From: JABHQR01 sp043812455
GTDB taxonomy: Archaea; Nanobdellota; Nanobdellia; Woesearchaeales; GW2011-AR9
Direction of reading: 5' to 3'
DNA: 19,834 nucleotides
NCBI GenBank assembly: GCA_043812455.1
Contig: JBDRMB010000013.1
Location: 1-19,834, forward strand
Position 1 is the first letter of the stretch. Each line of letters starts with the position of its first letter. Positions 14,301 to 19,834 of this stretch are shown in pieces. The translations under genes were made by a program, and so were the position numbers. Below the pieces are notes generated by a model that saw only the letters and a list, made by a program, of their open reading frames with translations, was not told the DNA's origin and did not search any database.

Positions 14301-16613
14301 CCATTGATATGAAGGTTGACTAAATTGTTCATAATCTGGATTTGGATCACACCATCCACCTTGATCATCACACCAAGGATCACTCCATGATTCGTTTATC
14401 CAAGCACAGTTAACACCAGCTGCAGAACATGTAGTAGAATTTTCTGCAGTGAAACAACTTTCAGCTAAGGTTTGGTTAATATCACACATTACACCACCGT
14501 CGCCCATTTCATCCTGCCAATTACAAGCTGTTGCTGCCTCACACGAAGTGTTACTATCATCGTACTGCCAACAATCCCAACCTGGCATGTCACAATGGTA
14601 ACTTCCTTCAGACCAAGGATCTTCTGCCCAGACACATTTCTCACCTGAGACAGGTGAATCTGTAGCGATACATGTGGCATTAGTCATCTGTGACCAGCAA
14701 TCTCCAATCATAAAACCACCGCAGAACTGGTCAGACATACATTGCGGATCACCACAATCAATCATGCCGTCATTGTCATTGTCCTGACCGTCAAAACAAA
14801 TTTCTTGGTCGCTTGTAAAGTCACTTGGCTTACAGAAATAATTACTAGAATCCCAAGTACAAGTTGCAGAACTTGCTATACATTGACTTTCATCGTAACA
14901 AGAGAAACAATCAGAACTACAACCAGATTTAGTGTTACTCATACAGAATCCTTCGTTACTGTAAGGGTCAATTTCCCATTGACATCCTGCAGGACTTTCG
15001 TCACACATCTCCATTTTTGTAGTTGCAGTAGGGAAATAGTTACAGAACTCACAGTTATCGTAACAATCGCCACCTTCAAAACCAAATTCTATAGGTTCTT
15101 TACACTTACTGGTAGCACTGTTCCAAGTACAATAACCTAATCCTGAAGCTTCACAAGTGTTTTGTGTACCACAAGCCCAACAAGCATCGTTACAATCTTC
15201 ACTATCTGCACCAGTATCTGGTTCGCACCAGAACATATTTTCTACATCACCATAAGTATCAGCATCACTACCTTGACCACAAACTTGTTCTGTGACCCAT
15301 TTACCGCCAGCTAGTATACAAGTATTTTCATCTTGGATGTCCCAGAAGTCACCTTCACCTTTACTTTCACCAAACGCTGCACTGTCCCAGTCAAAGACAC
15401 ATTCATCATCAGTTGTTTTTGAAGTAGATTTATTATCCCAAGTACAAGGCATCATGTACTGTTCTTTAATAAAAGTACACTGGGTTGTATTGACTGCATC
15501 TTCACAATCATCAATAATTACTCCTCCAAGTTGAGGTTTCATAGATTCCTGTTCAGATTCTGACAAGAAACCTTGAATACAATAATTACCTGATGTTTCA
15601 TTAGTACTGTTCCATTTACAAAAAGGTACAGGACCATAATTACAAGTAGTTTTTAATTGAATATCACTACATTCCATCGAATCTTGTGCTAAATCACCGT
15701 TAGTATATTCGTAAGGTTCATTACCTAAATTGTTCCAACTAGCATCACTCTGATGACCTTCACAGAATCCAATAGGTTTATTATAACAGAAACTTGAAGT
15801 ATTATGAATATCTCCATTACCACCTTCAGCAGCTAAGGTAGCAGCATCATCTGTACAATAGACACATCCAGTAACATTCAAACAAACGTTTGGTTGATTA
15901 TCTGCAAACCAGCAATGGACAAAACCCATCATATCAGGAAATTCACAAATGTCTCCTACCCAATTACCTCCTTGATCCAGACAGCCGTCCATACCACCAA
16001 AGAAGCCCATTCCTTGATCGTGACAAGTACCTAAATCTGTATCCCACTCACAAGGCATGTCAAAATAATCGCTCAATTCGTTACATTCATTTTCAGTAAA
16101 AACTTCGCCACACCATTTTGGGTCACAACAGCCAGGTGTTCCATCACACCAACCATCTGCGTGCCATACACACATTCCATCAAAAGAATTTTCACAAGTT
16201 GTTTGATCATCATCATATTCCCAACAACCATCTTTATCACAACAACCACCTACATCATCACACCAAGGATCGTCATCATCAGTTTCCCAGAAACAACCCA
16301 TCTCTTCAGGTGCTGCTTCACAAGCAGCTTGGTCGCCATCAAATGACCAACAATCGTATTCTAAACAACAGCCTAAGTCTTGGGCATCAGTGATTTCGTT
16401 ACCGTAAGGATCGTAATCACCTACATTTTTGAATGGACACCAAGGGTCATCGGCCGATGAACTCCATGTACATTCCGTGCTTCCTTGCGCTGCACACCCT
16501 GTATAATTCCCGTCATTCTGCCAGCATTGTGTTGCAGAAACTATTGTTGCTAAAAACAAAACTAAAACTAAACTAAATATAACTAGAAGTATTTTTTTAT
16601 ACATTTTAAACAT
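11328..16613 (-). CDS. Giant cysteine/tryptophan-rich secreted surface protein with C-terminal membrane anchor
   Basis: A protein of about 1,761 aa. A Sec signal peptide (M-Y-K-K then a hydrophobic stretch ending V-S-A-T) is followed by about 930 residues of degenerate repeats: C, ~10, C, 5-8, C-x-W, ~10, W-C/C-D, with N-x-S/T sites. Several units (such as C-W-A-C...C...C-T-W...C) resemble plexin/PSI-like disulfide knots. Two stretches match the D-x-D-x-D-G calcium pattern with flanking Cys (near residues 610 and 1215). Beta-rich regions follow, one fibronectin-III-like (about 1250-1360), then a Gly/Ser/Pro linker (about 1553-1577), a last beta domain and a transmembrane helix (about 1735-1758) with a short basic end. 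Start: ATG 16613 (GAGGG 6 nt upstream); ATG 16604 has GAGGG 9 nt upstream and is equally good. The frame is open up to 16805, but the TATA box at 16664-16673 argues against that. Likely adhesion or cell-surface coat; the function is unknown. Confidence 0.85.
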   Translation of the reverse strand: MFKMYKKILLVIFSLVLVLFLATIVSATQCWQNDGNYTGCAAQGSTECTWSSSADDPWCPFKNVGDYDPYGNEITDAQDLGCCLEYDCWSFDGDQAACEAAPEEMGCFWETDDDDPWCDDVGGCCDKDGCWEYDDDQTTCENSFDGMCVWHADGWCDGTPGCCDPKWCGEVFTENECNELSDYFDMPCEWDTDLGTCHDQGMGFFGGMDGCLDQGGNWVGDICEFPDMMGFVHCWFADNQPNVCLNVTGCVYCTDDAATLAAEGGNGDIHNTSSFCYNKPIGFCEGHQSDASWNNLGNEPYEYTNGDLAQDSMECSDIQLKTTCNYGPVPFCKWNSTNETSGNYCIQGFLSESEQESMKPQLGGVIIDDCEDAVNTTQCTFIKEQYMMPCTWDNKSTSKTTDDECVFDWDSAAFGESKGEGDFWDIQDENTCILAGGKWVTEQVCGQGSDADTYGDVENMFWCEPDTGADSEDCNDACWACGTQNTCEASGLGYCTWNSATSKCKEPIEFGFEGGDCYDNCEFCNYFPTATTKMEMCDESPAGCQWEIDPYSNEGFCMSNTKSGCSSDCFSCYDESQCIASSATCTWDSSNYFCKPSDFTSDQEICFDGQDNDNDGMIDCGDPQCMSDQFCGGFMIGDCWSQMTNATCIATDSPVSGEKCVWAEDPWSEGSYHCDMPGWDCWQYDDSNTSCEAATACNWQDEMGDGGVMCDINQTLAESCFTAENSTTCSAAGVNCAWINESWSDPWCDDQGGWCDPNPDYEQFSQPSYQWTTDWYMYCSSYDADGAVTCNALTGSGGEGADDQEDMPCMWYEADHCGEDHGWCEFKPFDDCHQLSGNGLTSANEATCELNPSCKWQQDWGDSTYGWCDPICFQPDLNATECEALAGGGLCEARTGWCEPEHFFGGGGSGGGCAQHDGNETACGTNAGCAWFPDANAPGPDNGWCDPAMQNQIWGNVQDIAEVIVWDSTDDALPESIDLESIGVKDLGDSVGLSVGIDGIEETAFCNGYFMPRSGEIGNGTDEVKAFIYIDSDETTTGGCQAPYTTLGEAIVSMPGFEFMVKIVSKYEDDDTTDTLTWYKCDSNNGVWVMTNVPLFTNKPISCGEIDAIGVAIQKEDLKSFSGYDKTKTWRLLAVTADENGSRTNPDDFTDDGSDNPIYGYYTPGTVDFGFECCDCPPGTDADGDGVNVENDADCMMFKQFGFVPKEDCFSAGDDDDDGLTNCADADCYYHPACDGVQTYDPSTDTKAPKMVWHKVDVFDKGAFVTYDSDKPANGTLLFYYNDSTCSDLNATVYDIGIMDQYMENFKNWHDGPIDNFAFNPQAIGYDLSLGGTYYYKLKMCGLNGKCSKSACLDFTTAASTNFADCPMCNPVMKFDFTPPSGSVVGDPMGNMQFKFKWPGANDYQTQPDFCGLQVNWENLSNVNWQMSNPNDDDWMIELGNATLSGLSDNEKSLDSDDLLYVETTVGDFVGMDTETWENLQKTAPESITIEFPKPSGGCTELWKCDEEVDSCVDLTDKDGVELLNETATSCIWSVPGDLGFSVYGGADGSAASPASPGGSPGGSPGGSGGGGGGGGASVKTYIITEDILATGYTRQIGSSARFKLTIGNELYYVNLASVSSKNVKITMDNGEPSELTLEAGKSGLFNYDSDGYYDIKVTVNAINYTGNASTLTVKSVHEAIPVVAGTSEDEEEFTETVIEELDELTGAVAGNIVAEEQSAEVTGGASWVKGFLSDYGWIALILLVAILIGILVYFALHKYH
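11880..11957 (-). repeat. Gly/Ser/Pro linker repeat
   Basis: Tandem S-P-G-G units followed by a run of eight Gly between G-S and A-S-V. It separates the ectodomain from the membrane-proximal beta domain and is a likely flexible spacer. Confidence 0.75.
13790..16540 (-). repeat. Degenerate Cys/Trp repeat region of the giant protein
   Basis: The translated minus strand repeats a module of roughly 35-60 residues with fixed C-x-W and W-C pairs, acidic loops and N-x-S/T sites, about 20 times by eye. DNA identity between units is low, with short recurring tracts such as TGGTGTGA. The repeats are therefore old or selected at protein level only. Confidence 0.6.
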
Positions 16614-16663
16614 CCCTCGCCCTCTTTTTGTTAAATGAAATTTTATTATAATTATGGATAATA

Positions 16664-16673
16664 AGATATATAA
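16664..16673 (-). promoter_or_regulatory. TATA-box promoter of the giant gene
   Basis: TTATATATCTT-like TATA on the minus strand, about 50 bp before the ATG at 16613, giving a leader of about 30 nt with two GAGGG ribosome binding sites (16614-16618 and 16620-16624) serving two nearby ATGs. Confidence 0.45.
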
Positions 16674-16842
16674 TTTAATATAATGGTAACAAAATGTCTT
16701 ATATAAAGCTTTCTTTTTCGTATCACTAAAATTTACTAGAACATTGTGTACTTTAAGCATATTAAGGATATTAATCTTGTAAGTTCTAAAAACAACAAAT
16801 TGCACTTAACTATAGAGAAAGACAAAAATAATGTAAATTAAA
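16674..16842. other. AT-rich spacer without recognised gene
   Basis: Between the giant-gene promoter and the inverted-repeat block. It holds a second TATA-like, nearly symmetric TTATATAA (about 16697-16704) readable on both strands. No coding region of its own was recognised apart from the unlikely upstream extension of the giant gene. Confidence 0.5.
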
Positions 16843-16928
16843 TCATGAAAAATCTGCCGAAAGTGTTCTACCACACCCTAAAGGATGTGGTATGAACGAA
16901 CACTTTCACAAAAGGCAGATTTTTGTGA
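16843..16928. repeat. Large nested inverted repeat (candidate structured RNA)
   Basis: Nested perfect arms: 11 bp (16848-16858 with 16914-16924), directly continued by 10 bp (16859-16868 with 16898-16907), then 7 bp (16869-16875 with 16886-16892), a mismatch and 2 bp closing a TAAA loop at 16879-16882. The 3' side alone carries bulges TGAAC (16893-16897) and ACAAAA (16908-16913). Three more pairs can extend the base. About 30 bp of stem in 86 nt is far beyond chance. T-rich tracts to the right (16990-17040) favour a plus-strand transcript. It could be a small RNA or the end of a mobile element. Confidence 0.8.
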
Positions 16929-17000
16929 TACAAAAAATTTCGATCTGAAGGTCGGGGTATTAGACCCCGCTTAAAATTTCCTGTCGAAATTTTTTTGTAT
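16928..17000. repeat. Second large inverted repeat with GC-rich inner hairpin
   Basis: Outer arms 16928-16943 and 16984-17000 pair over 16 bp with one bulged T. Inside, CGGGGT (16953-16958) pairs with ACCCCG (16964-16969) around a 5-nt ATTAG loop, extended by AAG/CTT (16948-16950, 16970-16972) with a 2-nt bulge. It begins where the first structure ends and runs into T tracts on the plus strand. Confidence 0.75.
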
Positions 17001-17040
17001 AAAATGTTTTTTCATTATTCCTTTATTTTTACTTTTTTTT
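16990..17040 (+). terminator. T-rich tracts on the plus strand after the inverted repeats
   Basis: Runs of 7, 6, 5 and 8 T within 50 nt. There is no plus-strand protein gene here, so if these are terminators they would end a plus-strand RNA from the inverted-repeat block. They may instead be plain AT-rich spacer after the convergent-free 3' end of the minus-strand gene. Confidence 0.3.
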
Positions 17041-19129
17041 AAGACAACAAAACAGTACTTCCATTAAATTTAACTTCAGGTGTGGAAATGTAACTAAGTC
17101 CGTCCATCACCCATAAGTACAATTGTCCTGTTGACGCACTATGGAGTAGAATGTCTGATTTCTTATCTCCATTAAAATCACCAACACCTAGCAAGTCAAA
17201 CGCTGAACTTAAACTTTCAGTTATTGCCTTATTTTCAGTAATTTTAGAACCGTCCATTAACCAACCGTAAACTCCTCTACTTCCAGAACTTTGTTGCCAA
17301 AGCAAATCAGATTTACCATCATTATCAAAATCGCCAATGCCAGAAAAGTCCCAGTCACTTGAAGATACTTGTATTGATGTTCCGCTATAATTTATACCTT
17401 CTACGGAAGTATAATTTAAACCGTCCATGAACCACAGGTATAAATATCCTGTATTAGTATTATGGAACAGGATGTCAGACTTTTTATCATTATCAAAATC
17501 TTCTGTAGCTAAAATTGTAAATTCTGTACCTACAGTTTCTGCAATTACTTTACTCTCAACAACGTTAGCACCGTTCATCAACCAACCATAAACTCCCCCA
17601 CTAGATGTCTGACGCCATAAAATGTCTGAATAACCGTTATTATCAAAATCGCCAATTCCAGAAAAGGTCCAACTACTAGGATATACAGGTATAGAAGTTC
17701 CGTTAGATTTGATTTCTTCTATAGAAGAGTATTGTAAGCCGTTCATGAACCAAAGGTACAAGTTTCCAGTATTAATATTGTGAAACAAAATGTCAACTTT
17801 ATTATCTTTATTAAAATCTCCCGTACCTAACACTTCAAATTGTAAGCCGATACTTTCTGCTACCATTTTCACTTCAGTAATATTAGCATTGTCCATTACC
17901 CAAGCATAAATTCCCAAATTGCTTGTTTGCTGACGTAACAAAATGTCTGCTTTACCATCTTGGTTAAAATCATCTTTTAATGTTAAAAAGTCAAAAGGAC
18001 CAGACAGAGTAATATTAGTACTAACATTTGCACTAATTGGAATTGCTGAAAGATTTCCAGTTGAAACATTGCTTGAAGTACAACCTTCATCAATTTGTGT
18101 ATCACAATCATTATCTAGACTATCACATAGTTCTGTAGCAGCAGGATAAATGTTTGCATTCTTATCATTACAATCACCAGCACCGTTTGGACATAAAGAA
18201 GATGTTCCAGTAATGCAATAATCATCATTATCCATATCACAAACTTCATCTACTAAACTATTACAATTGTTATCTTTATCATCACAGATTTCAGTTGCAG
18301 TTGGATTTATACTAGCATCATTATCATCACAATCATTTTTAGCGATAGTAAACCCATCATCATCTTGGTCAGGCTTAACTTCTGAAGTTAAAAAATCCCA
18401 CCAAGGTTTTTTTATACTGATGATTTCACCAGTCTGGACATCAACACTTAATTTCACTTTTTCTTTTACTTTGAATATTCCAAAAAGTTTTACAGATTCA
18501 GTACCTTCAACTAAATATTCAGTTTTTTCATAATTCAATTTAGTACTTTCAATATCCAAGTTTGGTTCGTTAAGATTTTCAATAATATCTTCTGGCAATT
18601 CTTCAGAAGGTTCTTGTTCTTCATTACCATCTTTAGTTGTTTCTGTTTCATCTTCACCTTCTCTCCCCTCACTGCCTCTCTCTCTTTCACTTTCCCTTTC
18701 TTCACCATCTCCCTGTTCATCCTGCTCTTCCTGTTTTTCTTCATCACCAGGACATATTCTTTCGATAACTTCACCATTACATTCTTTAACTTCACAATCA
18801 TTAGCATCTACAAAGGTTTCACATTCTTCTTCTATGAATTCTTCCTCTTGAAGTTCTTCTTGTTCTTGATCACATTCAGATATCCAAGCATGTTCACACA
18901 CACCTTGTTCACACCAATCTTCTGTACAAGGATCTTGATCATCACAATCTTCTGGACATTCTTGTTCAATTGGTTCTTCTTCAGCAATTACACATTGATA
19001 ATCCATACATATCATACCTTGCTCACAATGTTCATCCATTTGACATTCTTGCGCTGCAACAGAAGAAGTTGAGAGAATAAATAAAATAATTAACATTGAA
19101 ATAATTGTTAAGAGTATTACTTTTTTCAT
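17039..19129 (-). CDS. Secreted protein with MopE-type and FG-GAP calcium-binding repeats
   Basis: A 696-aa protein. Signal peptide M-K-K-V-I-L-L-T to S-V-A-A-Q; a Cys-rich region (about 20-100) with C-x-x-D-x-x-C-x-x-G-x-x-C; a low-complexity acidic Glu/Gly/Arg segment (about 100-175); a small beta region; two MopE-like motifs (about 252-297 and 319-350) of the form D-C-D-D...P-x-A-x-E-x-C-D-x-x-D-N-x-C; then six FG-GAP/VCBS-type units (about 370-696), each with D-F-x-x-D-x-x-x-D-I-L. The six are three tandem pairs of about 115 residues. Each D-x-D-x-D loop probably binds calcium and the units could form a beta-propeller. No C-terminal anchor or sorting signal is seen, so it may be released or bound to the coat. 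Start: ATG 19129 with GGTGA 5 nt upstream, preferred to GTG 19138. Confidence 0.85.
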   Translation of the reverse strand: MKKVILLTIISMLIILFILSTSSVAAQECQMDEHCEQGMICMDYQCVIAEEEPIEQECPEDCDDQDPCTEDWCEQGVCEHAWISECDQEQEELQEEEFIEEECETFVDANDCEVKECNGEVIERICPGDEEKQEEQDEQGDGEERESERERGSEGREGEDETETTKDGNEEQEPSEELPEDIIENLNEPNLDIESTKLNYEKTEYLVEGTESVKLFGIFKVKEKVKLSVDVQTGEIISIKKPWWDFLTSEVKPDQDDDGFTIAKNDCDDNDASINPTATEICDDKDNNCNSLVDEVCDMDNDDYCITGTSSLCPNGAGDCNDKNANIYPAATELCDSLDNDCDTQIDEGCTSSNVSTGNLSAIPISANVSTNITLSGPFDFLTLKDDFNQDGKADILLRQQTSNLGIYAWVMDNANITEVKMVAESIGLQFEVLGTGDFNKDNKVDILFHNINTGNLYLWFMNGLQYSSIEEIKSNGTSIPVYPSSWTFSGIGDFDNNGYSDILWRQTSSGGVYGWLMNGANVVESKVIAETVGTEFTILATEDFDNDKKSDILFHNTNTGYLYLWFMDGLNYTSVEGINYSGTSIQVSSSDWDFSGIGDFDNDGKSDLLWQQSSGSRGVYGWLMDGSKITENKAITESLSSAFDLLGVGDFNGDKKSDILLHSASTGQLYLWVMDGLSYISTPEVKFNGSTVLLS
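17045..18000 (-). repeat. Three tandem FG-GAP repeat pairs
   Basis: Each pair has an A unit (ending L-R/W-R-Q then Y-G/A-W-x-M) and a B unit (D-I-L-F-H-N then T-G-x-L-Y-L-W-F-M-x-G-L). Pairs 2 and 3 are more alike than pair 1, suggesting stepwise duplication. Confidence 0.75.
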
Positions 19130-19153
19130 CTTATTCACCTTTTTTTTAATATT

Positions 19154-19177
19154 AAGTAATTATTACTTATATAATTT
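19154..19177 (-). promoter_or_regulatory. TATA promoter with an adjoining palindrome (possible operator)
   Basis: The TATA (AAATTATATAA, 19167-19177) directly overlaps a perfect 7-bp palindrome with one central base, AAGTAAT-T-ATTACTT at 19154-19168, which lies between the TATA and the expected start point near 19145. A bound dimer here would block transcription, the typical place for an archaeal repressor site. Regulator unknown. Confidence 0.45.
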
Positions 19178-19188
19178 ACTTAGGAATT

Positions 19189-19834
19189 TTAACTATTTCT
19201 TTCCCTAATAACCATAAACCCACCAACTATTGTCAAAACTAAAAGTACAATTGCATAATCTTTAAACTCGGGAACTGCTCCCCCTCCAGCAGAAGTTACA
19301 ACAACAGTATCATTTGTAGTTAAGGTAGTAAATCCAGTTTTAGCACAAGTGACGTTCCAAACATGAGTTGCTGCATTCGCAAAGCCAGAAGTTTTTGTAT
19401 AATTATAATTACTATCACCAGTACCATTCCAAGTCATCTGGTACCAAGTACTTGGCGCATCGTCAAAACTTACGTTACAACTGGCATCTGCAATTGATGC
19501 ACCACTGGTTGAGTTAACATAATAAGCATTAAAATCAATGGCAGTATTAATGTTAACAGTACTACCTTCTGCACTATCATTAATTGTTAAGTTGGCATTA
19601 CCACCGACAGCATAACCAGTAAAACCAGTGACATCAAAAGTGCAGTTCCCTACACCACCTGGATTGTTACAAGTGAAAGCTGAACAGGTACCAGCCAGTG
19701 TACAACTCTGACCGTTTGCTAATATATCTGCTTGAGTAGTATAATATTCTGCAGAATAAATAATGTTGTTGTTATTACATAAATTACAATTGACATTTTC
19801 AAATGTCACATTAGCCTGTCTGTTTAGGTTAGAA
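19189..19834 (-). CDS. C-terminal part of a secreted surface protein with PEF-type sorting tail (cut by window edge)
   Basis: The frame is open to the window edge; the GTG at 19809 is probably internal, since coding continues upstream without a ribosome binding site. The visible 215 residues are Thr/Asn/Gly-rich with about ten N-x-S/T sites and several Cys, and include a beta-sandwich-like part. They end G-G-G-A-V-P-E-F, a hydrophobic stretch of about 20 residues and R-E-R-N-S. This P-E-F plus membrane helix plus basic end is the layout of archaeosortase-type sorting signals (PEF/PGF-CTERM relatives), so the protein is likely cut and lipid-anchored, or simply membrane-anchored. It lies 60 bp upstream of the FG-GAP gene on the same strand, but that gene has its own promoter. 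The specific role is unknown. Confidence 0.75.
   Translation of the reverse strand, partial: SNLNRQANVTFENVNCNLCNNNNIIYSAEYYTTQADILANGQSCTLAGTCSAFTCNNPGGVGNCTFDVTGFTGYAVGGNANLTINDSAEGSTVNINTAIDFNAYYVNSTSGASIADASCNVSFDDAPSTWYQMTWNGTGDSNYNYTKTSGFANAATHVWNVTCAKTGFTTLTTNDTVVVTSAGGGAVPEFKDYAIVLLVLTIVGGFMVIRERNS

Noticed and set aside
16614..16805. 64-residue N-terminal extension of the giant protein (in-frame start at 16805)
   Set aside because: The extension would place the signal peptide internally. A TATA box and two Shine-Dalgarno sites point to 16613 or 16604.
16859..16910. H/ACA guide RNA (ACA follows the 10-bp stem)
   Set aside because: The would-be pseudouridylation pocket has unpaired bases on one side only and no K-turn, so a two-sided guide cannot form.
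18614..19072. 152-aa Phe-rich plus-strand frame opposite the FG-GAP gene
   Set aside because: It is the antisense of Glu/Lys-rich coding sequence (GAA/AAA giving TTC/TTT), a composition artefact without promoter or ribosome binding site.

Overview
The window looks like an AT-rich archaeal chromosome, probably a DPANN-type lineage (Woesearchaeota/Pacearchaeota-like is my guess, not proven). The archaeal signs are an EF-2 with the diphthamide-site His, a ribosomal cluster of L7Ae, S28e and L24e, TATA-box promoters often about 27 bp from the start codon (leaderless), poly-T terminators on the coding strand, and surface proteins ending in a PEF-type sorting signal or a C-terminal membrane anchor. 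No tRNA, rRNA or CRISPR array was seen.

Left part (1-5700): the tail of a DDE transposase, a HAD-like hydrolase, a JAMM/MPN-domain protein (convergent with it), then translation elongation factor EF-2 on the minus strand. EF-2 is interrupted. The codons for residues 1-29 (ending A-H-I-D) and the codons from H30 on (H-G-K-T-T, the G1 P-loop) are separated by exactly 31 nt that carry an in-frame stop and break the frame. The junctions fold by hand into an archaeal bulge-helix-bulge (BHB) splicing motif: two 3-nt bulges four base-pair positions apart, each cut after its second base, which would remove exactly the 31 nt. A LAGLIDADG homing endonuclease gene lies directly upstream, apparently in the EF-2 leader, and its last two codons plus stop contain the EF-2 Shine-Dalgarno. 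This looks like a BHB mini-intron in an essential mRNA paired with a free-standing homing endonuclease, and it is the main find. A small unknown gene precedes them.

Middle part (5880-11235): the operon rpl7ae-rps28e-rpl24e-ndk-adk on the minus strand, with a leader of about 150 nt, in which adk sits where many archaea have infB. Next come a SAM methyltransferase and glmS, read divergently from one symmetric TATA region, and a small unknown gene convergent with glmS.

Right part (11328-19834): a surface-protein island on the minus strand. It holds a giant (about 1,761 aa) cysteine/tryptophan-rich secreted protein with a Gly/Ser/Pro linker and C-terminal membrane anchor, a secreted 696-aa protein with MopE-type and FG-GAP calcium-binding repeats, and the C-terminal part of a third surface protein with a PEF-type sorting tail. 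Between the first two lies a 150-bp block of two large nested inverted repeats that no gene explains. It may be a small RNA or a non-autonomous mobile element.
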